NCBI RefSeq assembly: GCF_014041995.1
Contig: NZ_CP059492.1
Location: 2,480,001 to 2,544,000 of the forward strand
Origin: Changpingibacter yushuensis
Lineage (GTDB): Bacteria > Actinomycetota > Actinomycetes > Actinomycetales > Actinomycetaceae
Reading direction: 5' to 3'
DNA: 64,000 nt
Position 1 is the stretch's first letter. Each line of letters begins with the position of its first letter. Below, one piece after another: positions 19,531 through 28,850 of the stretch. The notes under the pieces are model-generated. The model saw nothing but the letters and a program-made list of their open reading frames with translations, was not told the origin of the DNA and did not search any database. A program made the translations under genes and the position numbers.

Positions 19531-19568
19531 CACGCCAACCGACCGTCACGCCAACCGACCGTCACGCC
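19531..19568. repeat. Short 16-bp tandem repeat after the MFS gene
   Basis: CACGCCAACCGACCGT occurs twice in tandem (19531-19546, 19547-19562) followed by a partial third copy, filling the gap between two convergent genes. Confidence 0.75.
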
Positions 19569-19569
19569 G

Positions 19570-20160
19570 CTAGAGCCGGTAGCTGCTTTGGATCTCCTGA
19601 CGCTCATCTTTTGTGAGAGCGGAGATGCTGCGCGCCTTCTTCCACGTGAATCCCGATTCGCTAGAGGCCGTACGCCCCAAAGTGAGGCGCGGCCTACCGA
19701 AAATGACAGATTCAGGGCCAGTTTCCAACAAGGGTGCGAGTGCCTGACCAATTGCCTCAGTAGGCAAGCGTGACTCTGCGCGTGCCACAGCAACCTTGAT
19801 CTCCGCTTCCCCAAGTTTGCCGGTCATAGCCTGCACCGCAGCATCGAACCAATCCTGCCACGGCCGGTTGACCCCACTAACGTAAATAAACGAACCTTCG
19901 GCGACGACATCGGAGAACGTCACGTCTAGTCCCGGAGCGTCCGGAAGATCACCGATCGTATCGAAAACGGAATGACCAGACCAGTTGGGCACAAGAGTGT
20001 GATTAAGCCATTCGGCCGGCACGGTTCTCAGGCACTCCGGGAGCACTGCTGTAAGTGACGTCAACTCTTGTACGTCTGGGAAAGTGACAACCCACGCGAG
20101 TTCACCGAACTCTTCTGGCGAGTAGGGATTGAGGTAATCTGTGCGACTGACGAACTCCAT
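19570..20160 (-). CDS. Uncharacterised protein, 196 aa
   Basis: I do not recognise this gene. It is a soluble, acidic-to-neutral 196-aa protein with no signal peptide or membrane helix; it is rich in Trp/Phe in the first half (ELAWVVTF, NWSGHSVFD, RPWQDWFD) and basic at the C-terminus. The ATG at 20160 has only a weak upstream site. Its convergent position to the MFS gene and its codon use look genuine. Function unknown. Confidence 0.6.
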   Translation of the reverse strand: MEFVSRTDYLNPYSPEEFGELAWVVTFPDVQELTSLTAVLPECLRTVPAEWLNHTLVPNWSGHSVFDTIGDLPDAPGLDVTFSDVVAEGSFIYVSGVNRPWQDWFDAAVQAMTGKLGEAEIKVAVARAESRLPTEAIGQALAPLLETGPESVIFGRPRLTLGRTASSESGFTWKKARSISALTKDERQEIQSSYRL

Positions 20161-20225
20161 GTGGCAAGTCTAGGCACCTACCCAATGCCACTGGCTAGAC
20201 GTACGACGCCAGATGCTAGGCGCAC

Positions 20226-20281
20226 GATGCCCGATGCCCGATGCCCGATGCCTGATGCCTGATGCCTGATGCCTGATGCCC
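20226..20281. repeat. Heptanucleotide repeat (GATGCCY)8
   Basis: Eight uninterrupted copies of GATGCCC/GATGCCT, three of the C form, four of the T form, then one C form. It is intergenic, just after the DUF2218 gene and upstream of the 196-aa gene, so copy-number changes could alter the 5' region of that gene. Confidence 0.92.
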
Positions 20282-20294
20282 GATCGTAGATCTA

Positions 20295-20690
20295 TCAGCT
20301 CTGCGAGAGATTAGAGCTTTCTGCGGCTGCTTTTCGAGCCGCACGCTCTGCGGACATCCGCTCCACGTCAGCTTCCGTCAGAGGTCCTTGGGTGGTACCC
20401 GGCACGCCGCCATCGCGAATCCATGAGATGCGCAAGGCATCCTTGAAGCCAAAACGTGCGAGATGGATTCCCACTACCTGTTCCAGTTGGTCGCATTCCG
20501 AGTCTGCACAGGTGAGTTCCATGACAAGAGCATCGGGCCTGGCCATGAGCACAATTTCTCCACGATCAGCGAATGAAAGGTTGCCATGATCCTCCTCCCA
20601 GCTCCCACTGATCTTGCGGCCCATGTGGGAAACCAGCTGCTTCCCGTACCGGGCAGCGCGATCCGTCTCTACTGTTGCAATGGAAATCAC
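20295..20690 (-). CDS. DUF2218 domain protein
   Basis: A 131-aa cytoplasmic protein with the DUF2218 signature near the N-terminus (TVETDRAARYGKQLVSHMGRK) in an alpha/beta fold of about 95 aa, followed by a charged tail. The family often occurs beside siderophore-interacting proteins in actinobacteria. GTG start at 20690 with GAAGAGG upstream. A DtxR-like box directly precedes that ribosome binding site, predicting derepression under iron limitation. Molecular function is unknown. Confidence 0.82.
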   Translation of the reverse strand: MISIATVETDRAARYGKQLVSHMGRKISGSWEEDHGNLSFADRGEIVLMARPDALVMELTCADSECDQLEQVVGIHLARFGFKDALRISWIRDGGVPGTTQGPLTEADVERMSAERAARKAAAESSNLSQS

Positions 20691-20705
20691 AAGAACCTCT
20701 TCCAG

Positions 20706-20724
20706 TAAGGTCTACCTAACCTTT
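20706..20724. promoter_or_regulatory. DtxR/IdeR-like iron box upstream of DUF2218
   Basis: TAAGGTCTACCTAACCTTT has the AGGT-N7-ACCT geometry of the DtxR/IdeR operator and agrees at 13 of 19 positions with TTAGGTTAGSCTAACCTAA by my hand alignment. It sits 16 bp before the GTG start, where a repressor would block transcription or initiation. Confidence 0.55.
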
Positions 20725-20921
20725 TGGTCCATGGTGCCCCAAGTTGTCGCGATTGTGAAGAGGCAGCACGTGGGGTACTGGTCTCCATTCTGCGTCACGT
20801 GGTACCAGAACGTGCCACGCTTATGTCCTATGCTTGGCACACCCACACGGCTTTATTCTGGCGGTTTTCCGGGAAATGGGCAGGAATTATGAGATGTTTG
20901 GAATAAATCCCAGTCATCCAA

Positions 20922-20944
20922 AGTTGAGTTGGGTGGACTCAAGA
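20922..20944. promoter_or_regulatory. HAIR operator (HspR site) upstream of dnaK
   Basis: AGTTGAGT, 7-nt spacer, ACTCAAGA: the core TTGAGT-N7-ACTCAA is identical to the clpB site. The region 20691-21095 (405 bp) has no gene. Downstream are a TTGACG hexamer at 20973-20978, with a weak TAAGCG 16 bp later, and an extra CTTGAGT half-site at 20985-20991, which may be a second, weaker HspR contact. Confidence 0.88.
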
Positions 20945-21095
20945 ATGACGGAGTCAAGTGGACATAAGTTGCTTGACGGTCCACACTTGAGTGGTAAGCG
21001 AATTCTCGCAGCCAGATAAGAACATAGGGTTTCGGCCAATGGGCCAACCCATTGAGAACATCAGTTCCGTTGACACCAGAACTTAGGAGAACAAC

Positions 21096-22961
21096 ATGGC
21101 ACGTGCAGTCGGAATCGACCTCGGCACTACAAACTCTTGCGTCGCCGTCCTCGAAGGTGGCGAACCCACCGTCATCGCAAATGCTGAAGGCGCCCGCACC
21201 ACCCCATCGGTGGTTGGCTTCCTCAAGACCGGCGAAGTCGTCGTCGGCGAAGTGGCAAAGCGGCAGGCCGTGACAAACGTCGACCGCACCATTTCGTCCG
21301 TCAAGCGCCACATGGGCACAGACTGGACCACCACGATCGATGGCACCACCTACACACCTCAGCAGATTTCCGCCTTCATCCTGCAGAAGCTGAAGAAGGA
21401 CGCGGAAGCATACCTCGGTGAACCAGTCACCGATGCCGTCATCACCGTCCCGGCATACTTCAACGATGCTCAGCGCCAAGCGACCAAGGATGCAGGCGCC
21501 ATTGCTGGCCTCAACGTCCAGCGTATCGTTAACGAACCGACTGCAGCCGCACTCGCATATGGCCTCGAGAAGGGCAAGGAAGATGAGGATATCCTCGTCT
21601 TCGATCTTGGCGGTGGCACATTCGACGTCTCCCTTCTGGAAGTTGGTAAGGACGACGACGGCTTCTCCACCATTCAGGTGAAGGCCACATCCGGCGACAA
21701 CCGCCTGGGCGGCGATGATTGGGATCAGCGCATCGTGGATTGGCTCGTTGCGCAGGTCAAGGCGTCCTCCGGCGCTGATCTCTCCAAGGACAAGATCGCG
21801 TTGCAGCGCCTGCGTGAGGCTGCTGAAAAGGCGAAGAAGGAACTCTCCTCCGCAGCAACCACCAGCATCTCCTTGCCGTACATCTCCATGTCCGATGCGG
21901 GCCCGGTGCACGTTGACGAAACGCTTACCCGCGCGAAGTTTGAAGAGATGACAAAGGATCTACTCGAGCGCACCAAGACTCCGTTCGCCAACGTTATTCG
22001 CGACGCTGGCGTCAAGGTCGGCGATATCGACCACGTGGTGCTTGTTGGTGGCTCGACCCGTATGCCGTCAGTCTCTGACGTGGTCAAGAACCTTACGAGC
22101 GGCCGCGAGCCCAACAAGAGCGTTAATCCTGACGAAGTTGTGGCCGTTGGTGCCGCACTCCAAGCAGGCGTCATTACAGGTGACCGCAAGGACGTGCTCC
22201 TCATCGACGTGACCCCGCTTTCACTGGGAATTGAAACGCAGGGCGGCATCATGACCAAGCTCATCGAGCGCAACACGGCTATCCCAACCAAGCGCTCGGA
22301 GACCTTCTCCACGGCGATGGACAATCAGCCATCGGTTTCCATTCAGGTGTTCCAGGGCGAACGTCAGTTCACTCGTGACAACAAGCCGCTCGGAACCTTC
22401 GACCTGACTGGAATTGCCCCGGCTCCTCGTGGTGTGCCTCAGATTGAAGTCACCTTTGATATCGACGCCAACGGCATCGTTCACGTGTCCGCACGTGACA
22501 AGGCCACCAGCAAGGAACAGTCGATGACCATCACAGGTGGATCGGCACTCCCCAAGGATGAGATCGACCGCATGGTCAAGGAAGCCGAAGCACATGCTGC
22601 TGAGGATGAGAAGCGCAAGGAAGAAGCGGAAACTCGTAACCTTGCCGAGCAGACGGTCTACTCGATCGATCAGCTCCTCAAGGACAATGCGGAGAAGATT
22701 CCGGACAACGTTGCCACTGAAGTCAAGGAAGCCGCAGATAAGGTCCGCGAAGCACTCAAGGGTGAAGATTCCGAAGCTGTTAAGGCTGCCCTTGCCGAAC
22801 TGAATGAGAAGTCTCAGGCCATCGGCCAAGCTCTTTACGCGAATCAGTCAGCCGAGACTGACGGATTCACTGCAGCAGGCGAAGCCGGGCGCGCGTCAGC
22901 TTCAGGAAGTGACGACGACGTCGTCGACGCCGAAATCGTTGACGAGGATGACCAGAAGTGA
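21096..22961 (+). CDS. dnaK: Chaperone DnaK (Hsp70)
   Basis: ATP-driven Hsp70 chaperone, first gene of the operon. The nucleotide-binding domain starts [13 protein letters not shown], with [13 protein letters not shown] and the [10 protein letters not shown] phosphate loop; the substrate-binding domain runs from about residue 370 and the lid ends in an acidic [15 protein letters not shown] tail. At 621 aa it is the expected actinobacterial size. TAGGAG lies 7-8 nt before the ATG. It overlaps grpE by 4 bp and is under a HAIR operator. Confidence 0.98.
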   Translation: MARAVGIDLGTTNSCVAVLEGGEPTVIANAEGARTTPSVVGFLKTGEVVVGEVAKRQAVTNVDRTISSVKRHMGTDWTTTIDGTTYTPQQISAFILQKLKKDAEAYLGEPVTDAVITVPAYFNDAQRQATKDAGAIAGLNVQRIVNEPTAAALAYGLEKGKEDEDILVFDLGGGTFDVSLLEVGKDDDGFSTIQVKATSGDNRLGGDDWDQRIVDWLVAQVKASSGADLSKDKIALQRLREAAEKAKKELSSAATTSISLPYISMSDAGPVHVDETLTRAKFEEMTKDLLERTKTPFANVIRDAGVKVGDIDHVVLVGGSTRMPSVSDVVKNLTSGREPNKSVNPDEVVAVGAALQAGVITGDRKDVLLIDVTPLSLGIETQGGIMTKLIERNTAIPTKRSETFSTAMDNQPSVSIQVFQGERQFTRDNKPLGTFDLTGIAPAPRGVPQIEVTFDIDANGIVHVSARDKATSKEQSMTITGGSALPKDEIDRMVKEAEAHAAEDEKRKEEAETRNLAEQTVYSIDQLLKDNAEKIPDNVATEVKEAADKVREALKGEDSEAVKAALAELNEKSQAIGQALYANQSAETDGFTAAGEAGRASASGSDDDVVDAEIVDEDDQK

Positions 22962-23560
22962 GTGAAGAGAACATCAATGCCGAGGGTGAGGAACTGAACC
23001 AAACCCCTCAGCCAGGCGAAGGTGAGAGTAGCGAAGCGGCCGAATCCGCAACGCCACCCGAACCTGCCGAAGCCAACGGTGAAAGCGAGGCCGAACAGCC
23101 GATTGATCCGCTGAGTGAAGCGATGAATACCATCACGTCACTCGAAGATCAGCTGGCTCGAAGCAACGCTGACAACTACAACCTACGTCAGGAGTACAAC
23201 GGCTTCGTTCGTCGCTCCAAGCAAGACGGCGCAAATAGGTACGAAGAAGGCATGGCCCATGTCATCGAGAGCCTGCTCGCTGTGCTTGATGACATTGCGC
23301 TGGCACGCCAGCACGGTGACCTCGAAGGGCCAGCTGGGCAGATCGCTGAGAAGCTTGAACAGACTCTCAAAGTCAACTTCAATGTGGACAGGTTCGGAGC
23401 CGAAGGCGATGAATTCGATCCTCAGGTTCATGAGGCTTTGATGCATCAGACCTCGCCTGACGTCACAATTGAGAAAGTCAATGTGCTCATTCAACCTGGG
23501 TACAAGGTGGGGGAGAAACTCCTGCGCGCTGCGCGCGTCGGAGTGATTTCGCCAGCGTAG
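22958..23560 (+). CDS. grpE: Nucleotide exchange factor GrpE
   Basis: Releases ADP from DnaK. 200 aa: an acidic, Glu/Pro-rich N-terminal tail (about 1-60), the long coiled-coil helix, then the beta-wing with [15 protein letters not shown] and a C-terminal [21 protein letters not shown] signature. GTG start overlaps the dnaK stop by 4 bp (GTGA), implying translational coupling. Confidence 0.96.
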   Translation: MSEENINAEGEELNQTPQPGEGESSEAAESATPPEPAEANGESEAEQPIDPLSEAMNTITSLEDQLARSNADNYNLRQEYNGFVRRSKQDGANRYEEGMAHVIESLLAVLDDIALARQHGDLEGPAGQIAEKLEQTLKVNFNVDRFGAEGDEFDPQVHEALMHQTSPDVTIEKVNVLIQPGYKVGEKLLRAARVGVISPA

Positions 23561-23570
23561 GACAACAGTT

Positions 23571-23602
23571 GGTGCGCCGCCCACACGCCTGGGCGGCGCA
23601 CC
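23571..23602 (+). terminator. Intercistronic hairpin between grpE and dnaJ
   Basis: A perfect 13-bp GC-rich stem (23571-23583 with 23590-23602) and 6-nt loop, 10 bp after the grpE stop and before the dnaJ Shine-Dalgarno. There is no U-tract, so it may attenuate or stabilise rather than terminate fully. Confidence 0.65.
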
Positions 23603-23622
23603 TCGTCAATAGGAGGTGAGGC

Positions 23623-24627
23623 GTGATGGCAGCCAGTCAAGATTGGATGCAGAAGGACTTCTACAAGGCCTTGGGAGTGTCAAAGGATGCCTCCGAGGAT
23701 GAGATCAAGAAGGCCTACCGCAAGCTTGCCCGCCAGTACCACCCTGATCGCAATCCCGGCGACAAGGCGGCTGAAGAGAAGTTCAAGGAAGTGGGAGAGG
23801 CCTATCAGGTTCTCTCTAACTCTGAAGACCGCAAACAGTACGATGCGATCCGTTCGCTCGGTGCGTCGGGCTTTCCACGTGGTGCTGCCGGAGGTGATAC
23901 GGCAGGGTTTGAGGACATCTTCTCCCAGATGTTCGGCGGTGGTAATCCCAACGTCAAGTTCTCCACCAACACCGGCGGTAACGCCGGTGGATTTGAGGAC
24001 ATCTTCTCGATGTTTGGCGGAGGTGGGTCGCAATCTGGATCGCGGTTCGGCTTTGGCTCGACCCGGCGTCCAGAGCGCGGCGCAGACATCGTGTCAGAGG
24101 TTTCCATCCCCCTCCGCCAGGCAATTGCGGGCACCACGGTCAAGATGACCACTACTCGCGGCAAATCGATTACGGCCCGGATCCCTGCGGGTGTTCACGA
24201 CGGTCAAAAGATCAGGATTGCCGGAAAGGGCAATCCCGGATCGAATGGCGGTCAGGCCGGCGATATCATCGTGACCGTTCGAGTTGAAAAGCACCCTGTA
24301 TTCGATGTCAAAGACTCGGATGTCTATGTGGACCTTCCCGTTTCCTTTGGAGAGGCGGCCCTCGGTGCCACCGTGGAAGTCCCAACTCTTGACGGCAAGA
24401 CGGTATCAGTGAAGGTCCCCGAAGGTTCCTCCACAGATAAACTGCTGCGAGTGAAAGGTAAGGGAATGCCGCAGGGCCGACACGCTCACGGCGATCTGTA
24501 TGTGCGGCTCAAAGTTGTAGTCCCCCGCCAGATGTCGGATGAAGCAAGGCGAGCAGCAACTCTCTTTGCTGCGGCGACTCGCGACGCGGATCCCCGTGCC
24601 GATTTCATGAGCTTGGCGAGGAGTTGA
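23623..24627 (+). CDS. dnaJ: Chaperone DnaJ, zinc-finger-less (type II) form
   Basis: Hsp40 co-chaperone. The J domain (about 10-75) has HPD in [12 protein letters not shown]; then a Gly/Phe region with two GGFEDIFS-type blocks; then the C-terminal substrate-binding beta domains. The four CxxCxGxG repeats of classic DnaJ are absent, so it is CbpA/DnaJ2-like. AGGAGG supports either GTG 23623 or ATG 23626. The stop precedes hspR by 1 nt. Within a dnaK-grpE-dnaJ-hspR operon this layout is standard for actinobacteria. Confidence 0.94.
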   Translation: MMAASQDWMQKDFYKALGVSKDASEDEIKKAYRKLARQYHPDRNPGDKAAEEKFKEVGEAYQVLSNSEDRKQYDAIRSLGASGFPRGAAGGDTAGFEDIFSQMFGGGNPNVKFSTNTGGNAGGFEDIFSMFGGGGSQSGSRFGFGSTRRPERGADIVSEVSIPLRQAIAGTTVKMTTTRGKSITARIPAGVHDGQKIRIAGKGNPGSNGGQAGDIIVTVRVEKHPVFDVKDSDVYVDLPVSFGEAALGATVEVPTLDGKTVSVKVPEGSSTDKLLRVKGKGMPQGRHAHGDLYVRLKVVVPRQMSDEARRAATLFAAATRDADPRADFMSLARS

Positions 24628-24628
24628 C

Positions 24629-25231
24629 ATGACGGCGAAGGCCGGGCGCGACGCCCCAATCCTTTCTGTCTCCGTTGCGGCGGAGCTAGCGGGTATGCAC
24701 CCCCAAACGCTGCGGCAATACGACAGGTTGGGGCTCGTCCCGGCCAAGCGAACGCGCGGTGGTGGGCGCCGGTATAGCCTCGCCGATGTTGACAAACTTT
24801 TAGAGATTCAAGAACTCTCCCAGACAGAAGGAATCAACTTGGCAGGGATCTCGCGGATCATGGAACTGCGAGATGAAGTCGAGGCTCTAAAGAAGCAGAC
24901 AGCAAAGTTGCGCCAAAGGTTGCACCAGCAGCAGATGATGATGGAAGAGCGCCTAATGCTCGAACAGCGTGTATTTGCGGCTGGCGAGGATGGAGACGTG
25001 GTCATGTTTGCCCGGGCTCAAGAGCTGCGCGAACGCCTCCGCGAGGAGGCTCACCAAGTACTACGCAACTCAGGAAGTTCACATCACGAAGGCTCCGAAC
25101 TGGTGCTCTGGCGGCCGTATCCGGTTTCCGCGCGCGTGTTCACGCTGCCCGAACCCGAGTTTGACATCGACGCCGATTCCATTGAGCTTGGTTTGACGCT
25201 CGATGAGGCTGAAGACTTCTACCACGACTGA
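24629..25231 (+). CDS. hspR: Heat-shock repressor HspR (MerR family)
   Basis: A MerR-type regulator that represses its own operon and clpB. The winged-helix DNA-binding domain lies at about 10-80 (VAAELAGMHPQTLRQYDRLGLV, GGGRRYS), followed by a coiled coil with many Gln/Arg/Met residues. At 200 aa it is longer than many HspR proteins (about 140-150 aa); the extra acidic C-terminus (ending LDEAEDFYHD) is noteworthy. The HAIR sites at 6207 and 20922 are its predicted targets. Confidence 0.92.
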   Translation: MTAKAGRDAPILSVSVAAELAGMHPQTLRQYDRLGLVPAKRTRGGGRRYSLADVDKLLEIQELSQTEGINLAGISRIMELRDEVEALKKQTAKLRQRLHQQQMMMEERLMLEQRVFAAGEDGDVVMFARAQELRERLREEAHQVLRNSGSSHHEGSELVLWRPYPVSARVFTLPEPEFDIDADSIELGLTLDEAEDFYHD

Positions 25232-25300
25232 CGGCCACTCTATGCGCCATCGCAGTGACGAAGTGCGGTGAGCGTCGCGCTCATGCGTGTGCCGCTCGGC

Positions 25301-26266
25301 TCATCCACGTGCCGTCAAAAGCGCTTTGGTGCTGCTGCCCAAACCTCGCACATCGAATGCCACAAGGCGTTCCACTTCTCGGAAACCTTCGGATAAGCAG
25401 ATGCCTCTGACCTTGGCGTCACAGCCGCCTAGGATCATTTCGACACTGCGCATTCGCTCCCCGCGCAGCCGCTCAAGGAGGGCAACCACTGTCCCTCTGA
25501 GATAACCCCGGCCACGGCTCCCTCTGAAGATGCAGATCCTCCAGATCTTGGCGTCATTGCAGTCAACTTCATACCAGATTCCGCCAATGACAACGCCGTC
25601 CACGCAGATAGAAAGCAGTTCATGCCCTGGCATCGACATGCAATCTTCGATAGCTGGTGTTGGGGAATCTGCAACCATAGCAAGGGTTGATTCCGGATGA
25701 ATACCTGTCACCCTGTCATGTTGCTCGGAGATCTCAAGCGGATCGCTGATCCACATGGCGTCGTCGGCAGCACGTACGCGGGCCAAGAAAGTACTCACCT
25801 CGTTCATGAACATTCCCCGCAGGCGCACCACAGGTACTCGACCAATCAAAGGGGTTCTATCTTCTGGGAAAGAGGCCCACAGCCTCACCTCAAGATCGCG
25901 GCTGGCCAGCTTGTTGAGGAAACTAAGCGATGAATCCCCCGCACACACCCGAGTGACAATTTCTCGATCCCCTGCGTGTATGCGCAGAGCTTCAATCCAA
26001 TCTGCGGCGTCGCCCGCCGTGCGGCCGGCGACCAAGCGCAGAGGGTTTCCTTCACGGAGCCACAGCCATTGGCTGCATTCCTCATCCACTAGGACTTTTG
26101 ACTCACGCGGAAGGCCAACCCGGAACTGATCGAGTTGCTTGGACACAAATGCCGCACGAGATTTGGCGTTCAGAAGCCCCGCATTAATGCGGATATCTGC
26201 CATGTGCTCGGCGGCCAAGGGCGCCCATTGAGCCACTTGTAGGACTTCGATTTCGCTCACTCGCAC
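25301..26266 (-). CDS. GNAT-fold acetyltransferase-like protein, 321 aa
   Basis: A two-part protein. The N-terminal half is an uncharacterised domain; the C-terminal half holds a GNAT fold with IWRICIFRGSRGRGYLRGTVVALL as the acetyl-CoA loop and ICLSEGFREVERLV as the last motif. Starts GTG at 26266 or GTG two codons later. It follows hspR convergently. Substrate unknown; longer than a plain GNAT enzyme, so the N-terminal part may fix specificity. Confidence 0.68.
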   Translation of the reverse strand: MRVSEIEVLQVAQWAPLAAEHMADIRINAGLLNAKSRAAFVSKQLDQFRVGLPRESKVLVDEECSQWLWLREGNPLRLVAGRTAGDAADWIEALRIHAGDREIVTRVCAGDSSLSFLNKLASRDLEVRLWASFPEDRTPLIGRVPVVRLRGMFMNEVSTFLARVRAADDAMWISDPLEISEQHDRVTGIHPESTLAMVADSPTPAIEDCMSMPGHELLSICVDGVVIGGIWYEVDCNDAKIWRICIFRGSRGRGYLRGTVVALLERLRGERMRSVEMILGGCDAKVRGICLSEGFREVERLVAFDVRGLGSSTKALLTARG

Positions 26267-26302
26267 CCTCCCACTGTAAGGGACTTAAGTCTCAGGTGCC
26301 AC

Positions 26303-27172
26303 TTAGTGAGACGAACCATGCTCCTTGAGTGCCACTACGACTTCATCCCCCACTTCGCCGCGCGCATCCGGAAGGTCAACTTCCGAACGATCCAGCACGA
26401 CCCGCACCCCTCCACCAGGCAGTTTTCGCACAACGATCGCGCGAACGGTGGGAATGGCTCTCAGAAAACCCTCGGCCTCTGGGACAGGGTGTCCATAGAG
26501 TTCGGACATAGTTCCCACTTGGACAACCCGGCCATCACGCATGATCGCCACCCGATCCGCCACAGTGAAAGCCTCGTCATGATCGTGCGTAACATACACA
26601 GCAGCAGTACCAGCTTGTGTCAGAATTCGCCGCAGCTCCACAGAGAGCTCCTCGCGCAGGCGGCGGTCTAGGGCCGATAGGGGTTCGTCCAGCAACATGA
26701 TGCGCGGGCGTGGTGCCAACGACCGCGCCAGTGCCACCCGCTGAGCTTGGCCTCCCGAGAGCGTTGTGACCGCACGTCCCGCGAACCCAGCTAGCCCAAC
26801 AAGTTCAAGCCATTGGGCAACTTCCTGATGGACAGCCGCTCGCGATCTCCCACTCCGCTCGATTCCGTATGCCACGTTCTGGCCAACTGTTCGATGCGGA
26901 AAGAGCTGCGGCGATTGGAATACCATCCCACAGCCCCTCCTGTGCACTGGGATCCCCGCTGTATCTTCACCCTGAATGAGAACGTGCCCGGTAGTTACCT
27001 CTTCCAGCCCAGCAATTCCGCGCAGCATTGAAGACTTCCCGGATCCTGAAGCCCCGAGCAGCGCAAGGATTTCGCCCGGTTCCACCTCCACACTCACGTC
27101 GTGGACCGCCTCGTAACCGTCTGCATATGTGACGGTCACATGTGTGAGGGATAGAGCTGAACTACCGGCCAT
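26303..27172 (-). CDS. thiQ: Thiamine ABC transporter ATP-binding protein
   Basis: The ATPase of the thiamine/TPP uptake system. Walker A is GASGSGKSS, the Q-loop is VFQSPQLFP, the signature is LSGGQAQ, Walker B is IMLLDEPLS and the H-loop is VTHDHDEA. 289 aa with a short C-terminal extension. The ATG at 27172 shares its A with the permease stop (TGATG), showing translational coupling. The substrate is assigned from the TPP riboswitch and ThiB upstream. Confidence 0.88.
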   Translation of the reverse strand: MAGSSALSLTHVTVTYADGYEAVHDVSVEVEPGEILALLGASGSGKSSMLRGIAGLEEVTTGHVLIQGEDTAGIPVHRRGCGMVFQSPQLFPHRTVGQNVAYGIERSGRSRAAVHQEVAQWLELVGLAGFAGRAVTTLSGGQAQRVALARSLAPRPRIMLLDEPLSALDRRLREELSVELRRILTQAGTAAVYVTHDHDEAFTVADRVAIMRDGRVVQVGTMSELYGHPVPEAEGFLRAIPTVRAIVVRKLPGGGVRVVLDRSEVDLPDARGEVGDEVVVALKEHGSSH

Positions 27173-28839
27173 CAGGCTTTCCTTCCCGCTGCGCGCGGCT
27201 GCAAAGCCTCGCATATTGCCATGACGCCAGCCGTCACCACCGCAAGTATTACGGCACCCGCCATCGCCATTCCGTAGTTGTCTGCTCCTGCTCGGCTGAG
27301 CAAGCGCGCAATGACCACCGGTAACGTCAAATAGTCAGGAGAAGCCAGAAAGCTTGTTGCTCCGAACTCACCGAGCGAGATCGCGAATGCAAATCCCACA
27401 GCTAATCCCAGACCTCTCAGCATGAATGGCCCGTCCACTGTTGCGATGATTCTGCCCGGTCCTGCACCCAATGTGGCGGCGGCTTCCCGTAGCTGCGGAT
27501 CGATCGCACGCAAGACTGGAACTAATGAACGCACCACCAACGGTAATGCCACCACGGCCTGTGCCAGTGGCACCAGCCACGGGCTGTTAGCTAGGTCTAG
27601 CGGGGGGCCCTGTAGCGTCACGAAGAACCCGAAACCCACGGTGACCGCTGAGACTCCTAACGGAAGCATCACAGCGGAATCTAGCAGCCGTTGGCTGCGG
27701 GCGAGCGCGGGGTTGCGTACGCGCCGGGAGAGGACCAGTGCCAATGGCACCCCTATAGCCAGTGCGATCCATGTGGCATCGGCAGCGATTCTCACGGAAT
27801 GATTCATCGCTTCCAACACCGTAGTTCCGCCCGAGAACCCTTGGCCAGACGTCGCGAGCAAGCGATAGTTCTCCAAGGACCACGCCCCGTCTTTGCGCAG
27901 AGAACGCACCACGAGCGCCACCAGTGGCGCAGCCACGAGAAATAGCACGACGACGAGTGTTGCCACCAACGCTGGAATGTCACTTCGACGAAGGCGATGA
28001 GCCCCGCCTTCGTTCATCGAGAGAGCCGCCTCGCTGCCTGTTTGAGCGCGCCGCGATACCACCATCGCTACTGTCACAATTCCAAGTTGCAAAAACGAAA
28101 GAACGGCAGCCGTGCGCAAATCCAAGTACGTGGTTGTCTGCACCCAGATCTCGGTCTCAAGGGTTCCGTAGCCGGGTCGCCCAAGAGTTTGGACAATACC
28201 GAAGGCAGTCGAACAAAACAGAAACACGAGACTGGCACCGGACGCAATGGCTGGCCCTAATGCAGGAAGGGTGACTGTGAGCCACGTCCGGGCTGGACCG
28301 GCTCCCAATGTGCGTGCCGCATCCACCGAACGCGGATCCAAGCTTGCCCACATCGTTCCAACGGTCCGTACTACGACGGAAAAGTTGAAGAAAACCATCG
28401 CGAGTACAACCGCGGTCGTGGTCCCATCCAGTCCGAGGAATCCATATGCACCGTTATTGTGCAACAGTGCGCGGAAGGCTACGCCCACCACGACTGTTGG
28501 TAGAACAAACGGAACCGTTGCGACTGATCGCAAGATCCGGCGCCCCGGGAACTCACAACGATAGAGAATGTAGGCCCCAGGGATCCCCAGCAGTACTGAA
28601 AAGAATGTACCCGCCAGTGCCATCCACACCGTCTGCCACACAATGCGCCACGTTCGCATCGATCCGAGCACGTCGCGGAATGCAGAGAGGTCAAATCCAC
28701 CGTCGGAGATAAACCCACGAGCCAACATGGTTGCGACGGGCCAAAAGAAGAAGACAGCTAGGAATGCTACAGGCACCGCAGCGGCCAGCGTCCACGCCAT
28801 GCGCGGCCACATCATGCCCTTGCGGTGCCTGCTGATCAT
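27172..28839 (-). CDS. thiP: Thiamine ABC transporter permease (two-domain)
   Basis: A 555-aa double permease with two sets of BPD_transp_1 helices, as in ThiP and FbpB. Each half carries an EAA-like loop (SVDAARTLGAGPARTWLTVTLP and LREAAATLGAGPGRIIATVDGP). About 12 transmembrane segments are predicted. The start is ATG 28839, or GTG one codon before, 11 nt after the thiB stop. It forms the pore for ThiQ. Confidence 0.9.
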   Translation of the reverse strand: MISRHRKGMMWPRMAWTLAAAVPVAFLAVFFFWPVATMLARGFISDGGFDLSAFRDVLGSMRTWRIVWQTVWMALAGTFFSVLLGIPGAYILYRCEFPGRRILRSVATVPFVLPTVVVGVAFRALLHNNGAYGFLGLDGTTTAVVLAMVFFNFSVVVRTVGTMWASLDPRSVDAARTLGAGPARTWLTVTLPALGPAIASGASLVFLFCSTAFGIVQTLGRPGYGTLETEIWVQTTTYLDLRTAAVLSFLQLGIVTVAMVVSRRAQTGSEAALSMNEGGAHRLRRSDIPALVATLVVVLFLVAAPLVALVVRSLRKDGAWSLENYRLLATSGQGFSGGTTVLEAMNHSVRIAADATWIALAIGVPLALVLSRRVRNPALARSQRLLDSAVMLPLGVSAVTVGFGFFVTLQGPPLDLANSPWLVPLAQAVVALPLVVRSLVPVLRAIDPQLREAAATLGAGPGRIIATVDGPFMLRGLGLAVGFAFAISLGEFGATSFLASPDYLTLPVVIARLLSRAGADNYGMAMAGAVILAVVTAGVMAICEALQPRAAGRKA

Positions 28840-28850
28840 CACGAAATCGC

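Noticed and set aside
20985-20991. Second full HAIR site near dnaK
   Set aside because: Only a CTTGAGT half-site; no ACTCAAG partner at 7 nt, so counted only as a half-site.
22958-23560. Longer alternative proteins on the minus strand across the chaperone operon
   Set aside because: Antisense open frames caused by GC-rich codon use; no homology.
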